Source of the DNA: Oscarella lobularis
Lineage: Eukaryota; Porifera; Homoscleromorpha; Homosclerophorida; Oscarellidae
Direction: 5' to 3'
Length of the DNA stretch: 64,000 nucleotides
Assembly (NCBI RefSeq): GCF_947507565.1
Contig: NC_089193.1
Location: forward strand, 248,001-312,000
A program made the translations under genes and the position numbers. The notes beneath the pieces are model-generated. The model searched no databases and was not told the DNA's origin. It saw nothing but the letters and a program-made list of their open reading frames with translations. Of the stretch, positions 45,770 through 56,255 are shown one piece after another. How positions within the stretch are numbered: the stretch's first letter is position 1; every line of letters starts with the position of its first letter.

Positions 45770-46740
45770 GTGACGGACAAATCTGGAGTGGAAGGGCGTT
45801 TCTGCGATTCAGAAAATGCACGCGTTTGTCTCTATAGAGCTCGAGACGTGTGAAGGAACGCAGGTCTACAACCCGATCCGCGCTTCCGATCGAAGGAACC
45901 GCGACGCGTTCGAAAGTGCCGTAAGACTTCGATCGGCCGCTGCCGATATCGAAACTATAGCTATACAAAACCGCCTTCGCGGCTGATGTTCGTAGGATAG
46001 ATTTTCTTCGACACCCGAAAGCGGCAAACGTTCGCGATCCCGCATCATTACTCGAACAAACTACGAGAGCTTTTGTCGAGCGGTCTCTAATTCCTTACGA
46101 AGATATCGCCATTTTACGCCAGATTTCGGCCCTCGCGACCGAAAACGGAGCCGTATTTCAGAGATTTCGAAACGAAACGACAAAAGCTCCCGTAGTTGCT
46201 TCGAGAGATGATAGGGATCTCGAACGATCGCCGCGCTTTCGGGACTCGTGGAAAAGAAAATTTGCGAGCGTAAGCCGCGAAAGGCGGCTTTGTCGCTGGT
46301 TTCGATAGATACCAGCGGCAGAGGTCTCTAAAAGGCCTATCGCACAGGATGGTTTACGTCATTCTTACGTATCGAACTCTAATCACTGAAGGAACGCCTT
46401 TCCCTAGCAACGTCTGCCACGCCCTTACCACACCCCCACAGCCACATTCATTTCAGAGGAACTATCTCTGTTTTTGATAGCGATAGGCCTAAGGGTTGGT
46501 CTTTCATATAGACTAGTGAAAGAATGTTAGGGAGAAAATTTGATATACACAGTTAGATAGAGAATTTAGAAATGGGGGGTGCAACAGCCTCAAGGACAGC
46601 AAAAAATTCTTCTGTATGCTGCTCTTACGTCATAGAAAAACGGCTCCTTAAGTAACGGTCTATTTTACTCCATACAGTAGCTCCTTAATTAATCTAGACA
46701 TACAGACCTACTGAATTGTGGGATGATGTACGTCGATTTG
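45770..46740. other. Intergenic: possible 5' exons of the VWA gene, then repeat fragment
   Basis: 45770-46050 has an open minus frame (VAVPSIGSADRVVDLRSFTR) that could be an upstream exon of the VWA gene; unproven. 46470-46700 is the inverted counterpart of 6270-6500. Nothing else recognised. Confidence 0.4.
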
Positions 46741-48600
46741 AATGTTGTTAAATAATCTTGGTTAGAGTGTGACTCCTAAGGCCTTGGCACGGCATTGGTG
46801 CATCCATCCAAATGACTAGAGTCCTTTCAGATCATGCACCCTAATGTATAAATTTAGTATTTCTCTATCCGTCCTACTCTGTTCAGTTAAACCTCTGACT
46901 GATTCCCAAGTGCCTGAAAAAGCTGCATGAGGTGAAATTCATGTAGAGATTGTACATCGAATGACATCTCCTGCCTTTTGCTGTCTATTGAGTGCACTTA
47001 ATATACTAGAAAAAATTTTCAGAACAAAAAACGTAGCTCTAACGCTTTCCTAAGACGTTTCTTACGTTTACGAGGAAATCGCCTAACGCAACATCATCGT
47101 AAAGCAATCCAGCGTTGAGGAGGTCGAAACGCTGTCTTGCAGTTGGAAGCTCGACGCTGCCCGGTGCGCCAAACATCAAGAAAGCTCGGACACGTTTGGT
47201 TTCGACGTCCATCTTTGTTTAGCGTGCTCGACGTAAAATGTTTTCTCGCTAGTCTCCGACGATTCTGCGATTAAGGCGATCGATTGTCCCTAAACACAAC
47301 TAAATATTGATGGAAAACCGACGGAACCGGCGTCAAAGCGGTTCAGACAGCATTCGAAGCGAAACGCAGGTAAACGAGCGCGTTCCTCTTGATTCTACGA
47401 GCGAAAACAATGTAAGAGTGGCTCTCTGCTTCGACTCTAAGGCCCTAAACTGATATTACACGAATCTACGACTCGATATCGCGAGTCCTCTATTTTACAA
47501 CGATTCCATCCAGTTCGCCGCGTTCCTTTCGAAACGCGTTCTCGATCGAATAAGGAGGAATGTTTCTTGTCGCCTTTCAACGCGTTTTCTTCGCGTTGCA
47601 TCGAGATCGTGAGCCAAACGCTGACGTCACATGTCCGACATCTTGCCCATGCACGCGTGCACGTGCTCGTCTCTTGTTTCCTTTATTTTTTGGGACAAAC
47701 GCTGCACGCGCGTGATCGTTCCAAATCTTTCCTTATTTGGTTACGCGCAGAGGTGCAAACAGCAGCGCTCTCTCTCGTGACATCGCTGCGGTTAATTACG
47801 CACACCCGACGTCCAATGAGAGAAAAGTTTGCGTCATCGTTCGCGAGGGAGTACATAAAGTCGTGCACGGCGCTCTCCCCCTTTACGTAACCCCGTCGCT
47901 TGAGAACTCGCTCGTACGCTTGGTTAGTCGTTGGAAGACAGGGAGCCATAGGGGCGAGCGATATTCCGACGCATCGTCCTGGAGCAACGGTGCGAAAGTG
48001 ATTAGAGGCACATCTCTAAGACCTCTAGGGGCTTTCGCACCGGGAAAACACGCTCCGTCTTACACGGGACAGCGTCGGCGTTCGCCGGCTCTCCTCCACG
48101 TCGAGCACACGATGAGCGGGCCTCTTCGGCGGTGGCGATAGCCGTCTCCCGGGGTGGCAACGAACCTCGGAGGCTCACTTATGGTGGGTTCTGATCTAAT
48201 TCATGCCGTAGGTGAGGGTCGGCTGGGTTGCGAAGCGTCTGGACCTCCACGTGGTGCGACCTGGGTCAAACACAGACGCGCTTCATTTAGCCTTTTTTGG
48301 TAAGTACGTAGTTATTTTGTACGGATACTGGCTTTGTTTGTCTAGATTTCAGCTCGCGAAAAGGCTTCGACGAAGAAGGTCGTTTTGCTATCCGATACGG
48401 TGTTAGTTGGAGGTGTGACGTTTTATCTCTTATTTTTTCACTACCTCATGCTTCGACTCACACTGCAATTGCGTTTTTTTGTTTTTGTCTTTCCATACTG
48501 TAGTTTTGATAGGTTTTAGGCGTATAGTATTAGTGAAGAACATGTTGCTATATAAACATGCAGCCGGGAATCACGTATCGCGTGCAACTAATTCTCTAGC
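46740..48600 (+). mobile_element. Rep B copy 3 (plus), apparently full length
   Basis: Matches 59505-61385 along its whole length, from CCTTGGCACGGCATTGGTGC to TATAAACATGCAGCCGGGAA. It contains the conserved 134-codon frame 47737-48141 (REGVHKVVHGALPLYVTPSL, ending PLRRWR) and an overlapping frame at 47567-47890. No terminal inverted repeats, poly-A tail or target duplication seen, so its class is unknown. Confidence 0.65.
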
Positions 48601-48844
48601 ATTTTATGTTGGTACTTTGGCACATGTTTGATGAGTCTTCTTCTTACCTGTACTTTTTGGGTTTGTTTTTGTTGATGAATGCTGTTTTACCACGGAAGTT
48701 TATTTTCTGTGATACGTTATTGACAAAAAATTATTTTCTCGTCTGTTTCGAACGTCTTCTTTTTTTAAAGGTTTTTTTGGCCAATTTTTATAATTTCCCA
48801 ATAAATTGAACTTATTACTAGGAGAATACGTGCATTGCCTTATG

Positions 48845-48930
48845 TTGGGAGCCCGTATGTCCGGGTAGGGTAAGCCACTTTTCAAGAAAAAAACGAGAAA
48901 AACCGTTTACTCTACCCAGACATACGGGTC
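48845..48930. repeat. Short hairpin-forming inverted repeat
   Basis: CCCGTATGTCCGGGTAGGGTAAG pairs imperfectly with the sequence ending CTACCCAGACATACGGG. The loop is about 40 bp. It could be a solo MITE. The rest of 48600-49100 shows nothing recognised. Confidence 0.6.
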
Positions 48931-49103
48931 ACTGCGGTAATGAAAATGCCTTTTAAACTTTTATTATTAAATTACCAAAACGTAGAGAAGTAAATTTTGC
49001 CAAATACTTCTAAAAAGAATGTTATGAGAACCCCATAGAAATCTCACAGTTTGCTTAGCTTGTGAGAAACAAATGAAAATACTAAAATTTAAAAAAAGAC
49101 TGT

Positions 49104-52100
49104 CTACATACGTGGACACAGTTCTTCATACTTCTTTTGAATAATATATCGCCCGACGTTCATTTGACCAAACAACCCCAGAAGTAGACTTACTTTTGGT
49201 TCTTCTTCTCGCCTCTTCTTCCACAACCTCAGCGCTCTAAATCGCCGATCAGCAACGTCCTTTGTCTCTTCGCAAATGTTACTACGCTCATTCCCGCTGA
49301 TATGAAAATGTAGACAGATCTCACCCAGATCTGTATCGTCGACAACAGCGCAAGCCTTTAGTAACCCATCCGACACCGGCTCGTCATTGGCGGGAAAAGA
49401 GCCTAAATAAAGAATATTAATTTCCTTTCTTTTTCAAAAGGACGAAGACCTGAAGGAAACTCCAATTCAGCGGCAAGGATTACTAAGTCTCGGACGCAAC
49501 AAACGTTATCTCCTTCTGGTCGAATGGAAAATATCTTGTGATCGAGAGAGCTGCTACCGACTTTCTGATCGACTTCACTTGATGAATACAGAGCCGGGTC
49601 TGCATTTAGTTGCTTTAGATGATAACTGTCCAAATAGAACCAGTTGAGAATGACTCCCGGACTTCGTTTGTCGCACACTGTAGCGATCTTGGACTGGAGC
49701 TCGTGGACGAATTCCTTCGCCACGGCTTCACAGTCGTCTTTGCTCGACCAGCGGAGGACTAAGTCAATGCAGTGATGCCCTTTCTTTATGCCCATTGTGA
49801 TGAGACACTGGATCACTTTGCTACCGACAATCTTTATCAATCTGATGCCGTCTTTCCACACGATATGGCTGACGTTAGCCATGCGAGAGCAGCGAGACTG
49901 GAGAATGACGAATGACGAGGGCGAGATTATGTCGACAGACTCAGTGCACTCGTATCGTTGGCCACGATATACGTCAAACGTCGAATCTTCAATCCAAGTG
50001 ACGTAGGGTATTTTGTCGTTAAGAAGAGCGATTATCTGATACATTCCTCCTTCGAGGGAAAGGCACAGTTCGAGAAAGAGAAGAACTTCAATTGCTTCAT
50101 CGGCTGCCACGACGAATGGAGAGGGCGTGCCTTTCTTACTCAGATAACATTCGAATGCTCTTAGAGCTGATTCGATGTCTTCCTTTGACGCTTTGCCGAA
50201 TTTTTCACGTGGCATGCCGAAGAGGAAATAGTGAGGAGCAAGAAGAGGACCAATGACGTTGCGACAAAGCCAGACGGGTCGAATGCAAATACGACGACCC
50301 AAATTAATTATCTACGTCAAAATAATTAAAATTATTAACCGATAAGTATTTACTTACTATTCCAGATGACTCGAGATATTCAACGGCGACTTTTTTCTCG
50401 TCTTCATTTAAAGTTAGGCCGACGTCTTCAGCGACCCACTTCTCAAATTCGTCTCTCGTAAGAAAATGCGCCAATTGACTTTCTCTCTTCTCGTCAGGAA
50501 GAGAGAGATACCGTTCAATGGCGTGGCACAGTTTGGGAACATCATCCGCTGTCTGGGGACAGAAAATATTGCTCAAGTGAAAAAGAGACTTCTCTAGCTG
50601 TCATTTACCTTGAGCATTTCTTCACGAATTCGCTTCATTTTTTCTCGGCAGTCTTTCATGCGATCTGATTGGCTCGTGCTGCAATCCATTTCGATAACGT
50701 GGGAAATTTCAAACGTGTTTTCGAATTTTTTCTGAAGACGCTCTGCGACTTGTTCCAGTTCGAAGCGTACTTCGACTCCCGCCTCTTCTTTTAAAGCAAA
50801 TAGATTGAAGATGACGACGAGACGAATGCGCGATTTCAAGTCAGTAGGAAGCGTCCGCAATGAAGCCTTGACGAACGCACACCAAAATTGTCCTTCTTCT
50901 AAAAGACGACAAACGCATTCTGATGAAATTTTTTCTCGAATTGGTAGGACAAGAATGAATATTGTATTTGATTTTTGAAAGAAGAGACCGTGTGCACTGT
51001 GGAATGTCGGTTGAGCACCAAAGTCCCACCACGATCCTTTGCCAACGTCCTCTTTCTCGCAATTATGGATATCGACACCGGGTGTGCGATCTTCTTCTTT
51101 GGGCGGGGGTTGATTGAGTTGAAGAAGAGAATTCACCAACGTCGTCTTTCCGGCCCTTTCGTACCCAACTATGCAGACTTTTATCGAATCCGGTCGAACC
51201 ATTTCTCGTTGAAGAACGGAAAATCGGACGCCGTCCTATTACATACAGTACATACATAGTGAAACTGAATCACAACGATGACGTACGTAATGTCGTCGAA
51301 GGAGAGCTCTTGTTTCACCTTTATGCGCAACTTCATGAGGCTTTTTTCCGTCCTGGAGTTAACATCTATAGATTCTAATGAATTCACTAGAATAAATTGT
51401 CACCTCATCGTGACACATGACGTCAACACCGTTCTTAATCAATAGATCTATAATTATTGTCTGGTTTAAATAATGATTTGCAGCCATATGCAAAGCATTT
51501 CGCTTTCTCTACAATATCTGATAAGAAATTGACTGAGAGAAATAAGATATTTTACTAACCTTGTCTCTAGCAAAAAGATTAGCTCCTAATTCAATGAGAG
51601 TCTGAATGACGGTGAAAGAAAGATGTTCATCACATGCGTACAATAAGGGCGTCCTTCCCACCTAAATATAGAATAGCAGATAAAAATGATAAATATCGAA
51701 AGAATAGAACCTCATCAACACACTCGATATCAACGCCTTTCTCAATAACAAGATATTGAAGAACATCTTTCACGTCATCTCCCCACTGTGTGAGATTGGT
51801 CGCATAAAACAAAGCCGTCTTCCCAAACTGAATAAAAAAGACGCCAATATGTTGATTGACTTTTTAGCAAATAAAGGATATCTCACGTGATCTTTCGCAC
51901 GACAGTCACCTCCTTTTTCACTCAAGTAGCGAACTTTTGCTGAACGATCAATGAAACTTTCACACGCCATCATAAAAGGCGTTATGCCCCTCTGGAGATG
52001 AAATAAGAAAAAAAAGAAACCACAAGTGAAATTCTCCAACCTTATTGACGTTATTGATATCAGCGTTGTGTTGTAAAAGCCATTTCGTTCCAAAAAAGGT

Positions 52101-53104
52101 TCCATACTCGCAGGCACGATGCAGGGGAGTGTTCCCAAACTATTACATATATTCCAAATGTAGCAAACAACAGCACATAATATTTCACCTTATCAATAGC
52201 GTTTACACTCAATTTCTTTTCATTCACAAGATAATTTAAAATCTCGTCTGCTTTTCCTGATGACAAAAATTGATTTCCAGCTGCCCAAACCTATAAATCA
52301 AAATTATTTTTGCCAGAGTGATGATATTAATTCTGCTACAATATCATCTGCTGACAAAATGTAGCCATGCTCTTCGAGATAGAGCATTTTCTGCATTCCG
52401 TCAACGGAACTTCGACAGGCATGAAAATATGGCGTACGTCCATTCTAAAAAAAGGGAAGTGATTAGTGCAATCATCTGAAATCAATTCCAAGTCGTACTG
52501 ATGTGCCGTCTTTCACGTTGACATATGCACCGTGACTGACGAGCCATTCAACGCCAAAAATATTTCCCCACTTGCACGCACAGTGAAGTGGGCGAACTTG
52601 AAACTGCAACCGCGCATCAATAAAATAATTAATTATTTTACCAATTCATAACGTATTCATACCCCTCTTGATTTCGCTTCAATGTGTTGATTCTTTTGCA
52701 AAAGCGCGTAACTGAGCCATTTATCGGCTTCTTCCGCCGACTCAAACACTCGTCCCGCCACATAGTGAACTAATGACAAATGAGACTCGTTCTAACGAAA
52801 ATGAGAATGCAATTGTTTGCAGCAACGAAAAACGCATCCATTCCATACCTGCTCAGACCGAAATCCTTTTTCCGTAGACAGAAAAATCGCTAAATCAGCG
52901 AGCATTTCCTTCTCAATTATCGTCGTCAATCGATCGATCGGGATCGGCGTCTGTCAGACATATTCAATGAATAACGACTTAGTTTCGCGACAAAAAGAAG
53001 TTCGTCTTCGAAACGACTATTCTTCTATTTGATAGTCCACCGCGGCTTCTTACAAGAGGCGGATCCACGGCGTTCTTCTCTTCTTTCGTCGAAGCGGCCC
53101 CCAT
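49104..53104 (-). CDS. Ankyrin-Roc-COR-death domain protein (ROCO family)
   Basis: Sixteen exons, 1,056 residues, all phases continuous: 53104-53054, 52950-52849, 52791-52663, 52603-52499, 52444-52340, 52290-52189, 52139-52041, 51991-51887, 51827-51711, 51661-51560, 51508-51404, 51352-51287, 51235-50609, 50552-50358, 50311-49450, 49402-49104. The protein begins MGAASTK, a fit to the N-myristoylation pattern. About nine ankyrin repeats follow, most in their own phase-0 exon (for example NTPLHRACEYG). Roc GTPase: P-loop GYERAGKT at 420-427. WDFGAQ stands where ROCO proteins usually have DFGGQ, and the NKxD motif is not recognisable, so nucleotide handling may be altered. COR follows (ESSGIIINLGRRICIRPVWL). 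A death domain fills the last exon (LLKACAVVDDTDLGEICLHF). No kinase domain. It is probably a membrane-attached signalling scaffold in death or stress pathways; that role is inferred. Confidence 0.9.
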
Positions 53105-53109
53105 TATTC

Positions 53110-53585
53110 ACACGTATGCGCACGAAAGGGCAGTTAGGTTAGAGCACGCTAAGAGAATAAAGAAAGCCTCACCTTTGGCTCACATCCCAACAACAAGCTC
53201 TCCTATTTCGTCCGAATCCACTCGCATCGCGGCGATCGTTGGTGTTCTCAGCTGGCGAATACCTTCTAATTGCGAGTTTCTTCACGCTTAGACGGGAAAA
53301 GAGTGCATCAACGGCTCGGAAAGGCAAATAACGGAGCTTTTACCAATAGATGTCCCGTATCATACATATGCAGTCGCGCGAATGAACGACCTGCTATCGT
53401 CCGGACGCACATACGTCAAAATTCTTTTTATGTGCATGCATCAAAGAAGAAAACATAAACACCATGAAGACCTATACTGTTTGAGAGAGACAAAACAAAC
53501 AAACAAACAAACAAACAAACCCAAATAGTGAGTACGTACCATAAAAGCAGACGGAAACATGACGAAGACAGATTCTCGGTATGAA
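53110..53585. other. Upstream region of the ROCO gene with (AAAC)n microsatellite
   Basis: An AAAC-type tract lies at about 53491-53520. No promoter element or gene could be supported. Confidence 0.5.
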
Positions 53586-53586
53586 C

Positions 53587-53841
53587 TCATTCAAACTCGT
53601 ACTCGTTCAGCACCTCATATAGTCCCTGCGAGGGAACGACAGCAAACGCCCGGTAGACGTTTGCGTTCTCCTCCAGCACAGCAACATCGATTGTAACTTT
53701 CAGATCGTCGTTGTAGAAAAGTTCCACTGTGAACTCGACGAAGAGGCTAAAGGTAGAATTATCAGGCAGGGGCTTAGCGTTGAAAGAGTATTCGTTCGTT
53801 TTGTTTGGCGCATCAACTAAATGGCACATTAATAATTTCAA
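53587..53841 (-). CDS. Possible terminal exon of an unknown gene
   Basis: The frame is open from a good acceptor (TGTGCCATTTAG, about 53819) to a stop at 53587. It encodes a beta-rich hydrophilic peptide (STFSLFVEFTVELFYNDD, KVTIDVAVLEENANVYRAF). It reads like real protein but no family is recognised. An in-frame ATG lies at 53829. Upstream exons in 53850-54200 could not be established. Confidence 0.35.
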   Translation of the reverse strand: MKLLMCHLVDAPNKTNEYSFNAKPLPDNSTFSLFVEFTVELFYNDDLKVTIDVAVLEENANVYRAFAVVPSQGLYEVLNEYEFE

Positions 53842-54489
53842 ATAGAGTTTCAGAGAGATTTCTTTTGCTCATTTCTATGCCTTCAGTAATGCATCGAGGA
53901 TTAAAGACAGGTTGTTTCTATATTACATCGAGTCAGTTTGTGAAACTTATCTCATTTTGTATGTGGAAATTTTGCCCTATACAGATGACCATGCGACCAT
54001 GCATGCAAAAGAAACTGTGATTTTCCAAAATTTAAAGAAGTCTATTATGAGCATCTTCATTGCCTTTACTCTCCATAGACGCACTATTGGCGCACTGCAG
54101 ACGAAGGTAGAAGCAATATCAGTACATGAATATATTCAAATGTTGAGGTGAAAGTAACGGATAAATGGCTTCAACAGTCGAAACCGTCGCTTCCTCTCCT
54201 AGTCAGGTGGCGTCGCATTAAAAAATAATAGCAGTACACTCAGAATTTGTCAATGGAAAGAGCTTGTGACTGTAGAATTGGTCAAAGAATCCAAAACATT
54301 CGATGCTTTATTGATGAACGTACACCTCGAGCTCAAAAACTAATCATGCACAGAAGGTAAAAGACAAAAGCCGTGTTTTGAGGCTAAGATCTAATTAACG
54401 CAAGTTTCTGTAAAGTGATGCGACTCCGCCTGAGGACAGAATAGCCAGAGTGACACCTTTAGTTTCATCGTCACAACTAAGTGTTCTTG

Positions 54490-54800
54490 TTCTGTCTTGG
54501 GATAGTACCGTTTTAAAAACTACACTTTGCGCGATAATCGATAAAGACGTTCTAAGCTACATGTACTAGGGTACCGTGAACGTATTCCTTCGAAAAACTT
54601 TCTGCCAGTTGAAAGACCCCATTGTGGAAAATAAAACAGTAGAGACCAACGCAAGAAGAACGTCATTGAATCGGCCGGATGAGGTTGTCACCGATTGAAT
54701 AAAATCTTTTTAGCTGAGGCAGTGACCCTTGTACTTAAGAGGACTCACAGGACGCTGCACTAGCTGAGCCAATAATGCACAAAGATCGTCGTCGCCTCGT
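54490..54800. repeat. Dispersed repeat Rep E, copy 2
   Basis: Diverged counterpart of 18700-19010, same orientation. Confidence 0.5.
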
Positions 54801-56250
54801 AGACCACAGCTCTTTTCGTACGAGTCCTATACGAATTGATGACCTAACTAGCTTCGCTTCCATCTGAGCGTAATGTTTTTAGCTTGTTCTCAAATAGCGT
54901 TCATTATAGCTTCCTCATCTATTAGCGGCAAACTCGTCAATTATAAAAGAGCCTAATCACTTGCACGTTTGAACGAAGCCAGGCGTTTACCGCAAACTTC
55001 GTTAGCTGGGAGAGGCCTGGGGCCTGGGGCCGATCGAGTCACGCCACTCACACAAACATAACACGAAATCAACTTCGTTACCCACGCAGGCTTCCCACAA
55101 ACTGCGTTAGTCACCAGCTAACGAAGTTCACGAGAGAGAAGCAAACGAAGATCTTGGGCAGTCGCGGCATGCAGCTATCGCTTCCGATGAAGTTCAAAGT
55201 TACGCTGACTGCGAACACCTGTTTGCTGACTGCAAACACCTGTTTGCAATAGGAAGTTATTAATACGATTGACACATTCCGTTGCCTTCACAATGGCAAA
55301 CGTCCAGCTACAGTTTACTTAATATCGACGGGCATGGATACTAGCCAGGCCTCTTCCAAGAACATCGCTCACCCATCTTAAATTGATATGTACGACGGAC
55401 GCAGTGATTGACGGGTATGCAAACAATTACGCTCATCTAATAATAACATCCGGAGGCCAACTGAAGCTGTAGTCCCAGACCCTCCCCGTAGTGATATTAA
55501 CGGAGGGGGAGGGGCTGGGGACGAGACTAGGAACGGCGGCGCTTCGTAGAAAACCGCTTAGGTAGACCATGTATGGTCAAACGGCGGCGCCTCGTAGAAA
55601 ACCGCTTAGGTAGACCATGTATGGTCAAAGATTCGAGCAACCAATTGGGGCTAACAGTATAAAAAGAAACGGTCTTCTTCGTCTTTCATAATCTGTTCTA
55701 TGCCTGCAGTTGAGAGAATTTATTTCTGCGGAAGGATAAATAAGGTTTTCTTGCGAGCATTTGATGGCGAGAAAGAGTAAGAACTGCATGAGATCATCAT
55801 GTGTAACCCGGGAATAGCGCTCCGGATTCCAACGTTTCGACCCGTCATACATGCACTATATTTGCATGAAGTTTGGCATGGGGTACTTCGTAAAAGCCGG
55901 TCGGTAACGACAACTCATACCTGCAAGCTTGTATACGTACCGCAGAGGTTCGTTTCGAAGATAATCTAATTATTAACCGCGACACAGCTAGACTTTGTCT
56001 CGGTAGTCTTCTGTTGATTGAGAGAGTCAATCTTCTCGAAGGTCATTGTTTCAGCTAGAAGAGGTTATTCGATCGTGATAGTAAATATTTTGGCAAAGCA
56101 AAGCTCGGACCATAGATATCGGACGTATAGTGTACACACTAGTCTTGCATTAGAATGGAAACTCGTATGGAGCTAGGATGTTTGTGCGACGCAAATATTT
56201 ACTATCTGTGTATTTATCCGACTAATAGAACTAAACTCAGCTTTCATATA
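54800..56250. other. Intergenic with short repeats
   Basis: A 48-bp unit beginning ACGGCGGCG(C)TTCGTAGAAA is tandemly duplicated at about 55532-55627. The motif AACTTCGTTAGCTGGGAGAG recurs in variants near 55000, 55065, 55110 and at 19830-19890. 55465-55530 is a short inverted repeat (CCCAGACCCTCCCCGT against GGAGGGGCTGGGG). No gene supported. Confidence 0.55.
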
Positions 56251-56255
56251 TAGGC

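Noticed and set aside
48606-48809. Hydrophobic 67-codon plus frame
   Set aside because: AT-rich sequence without neighbouring exons or conservation; likely chance.
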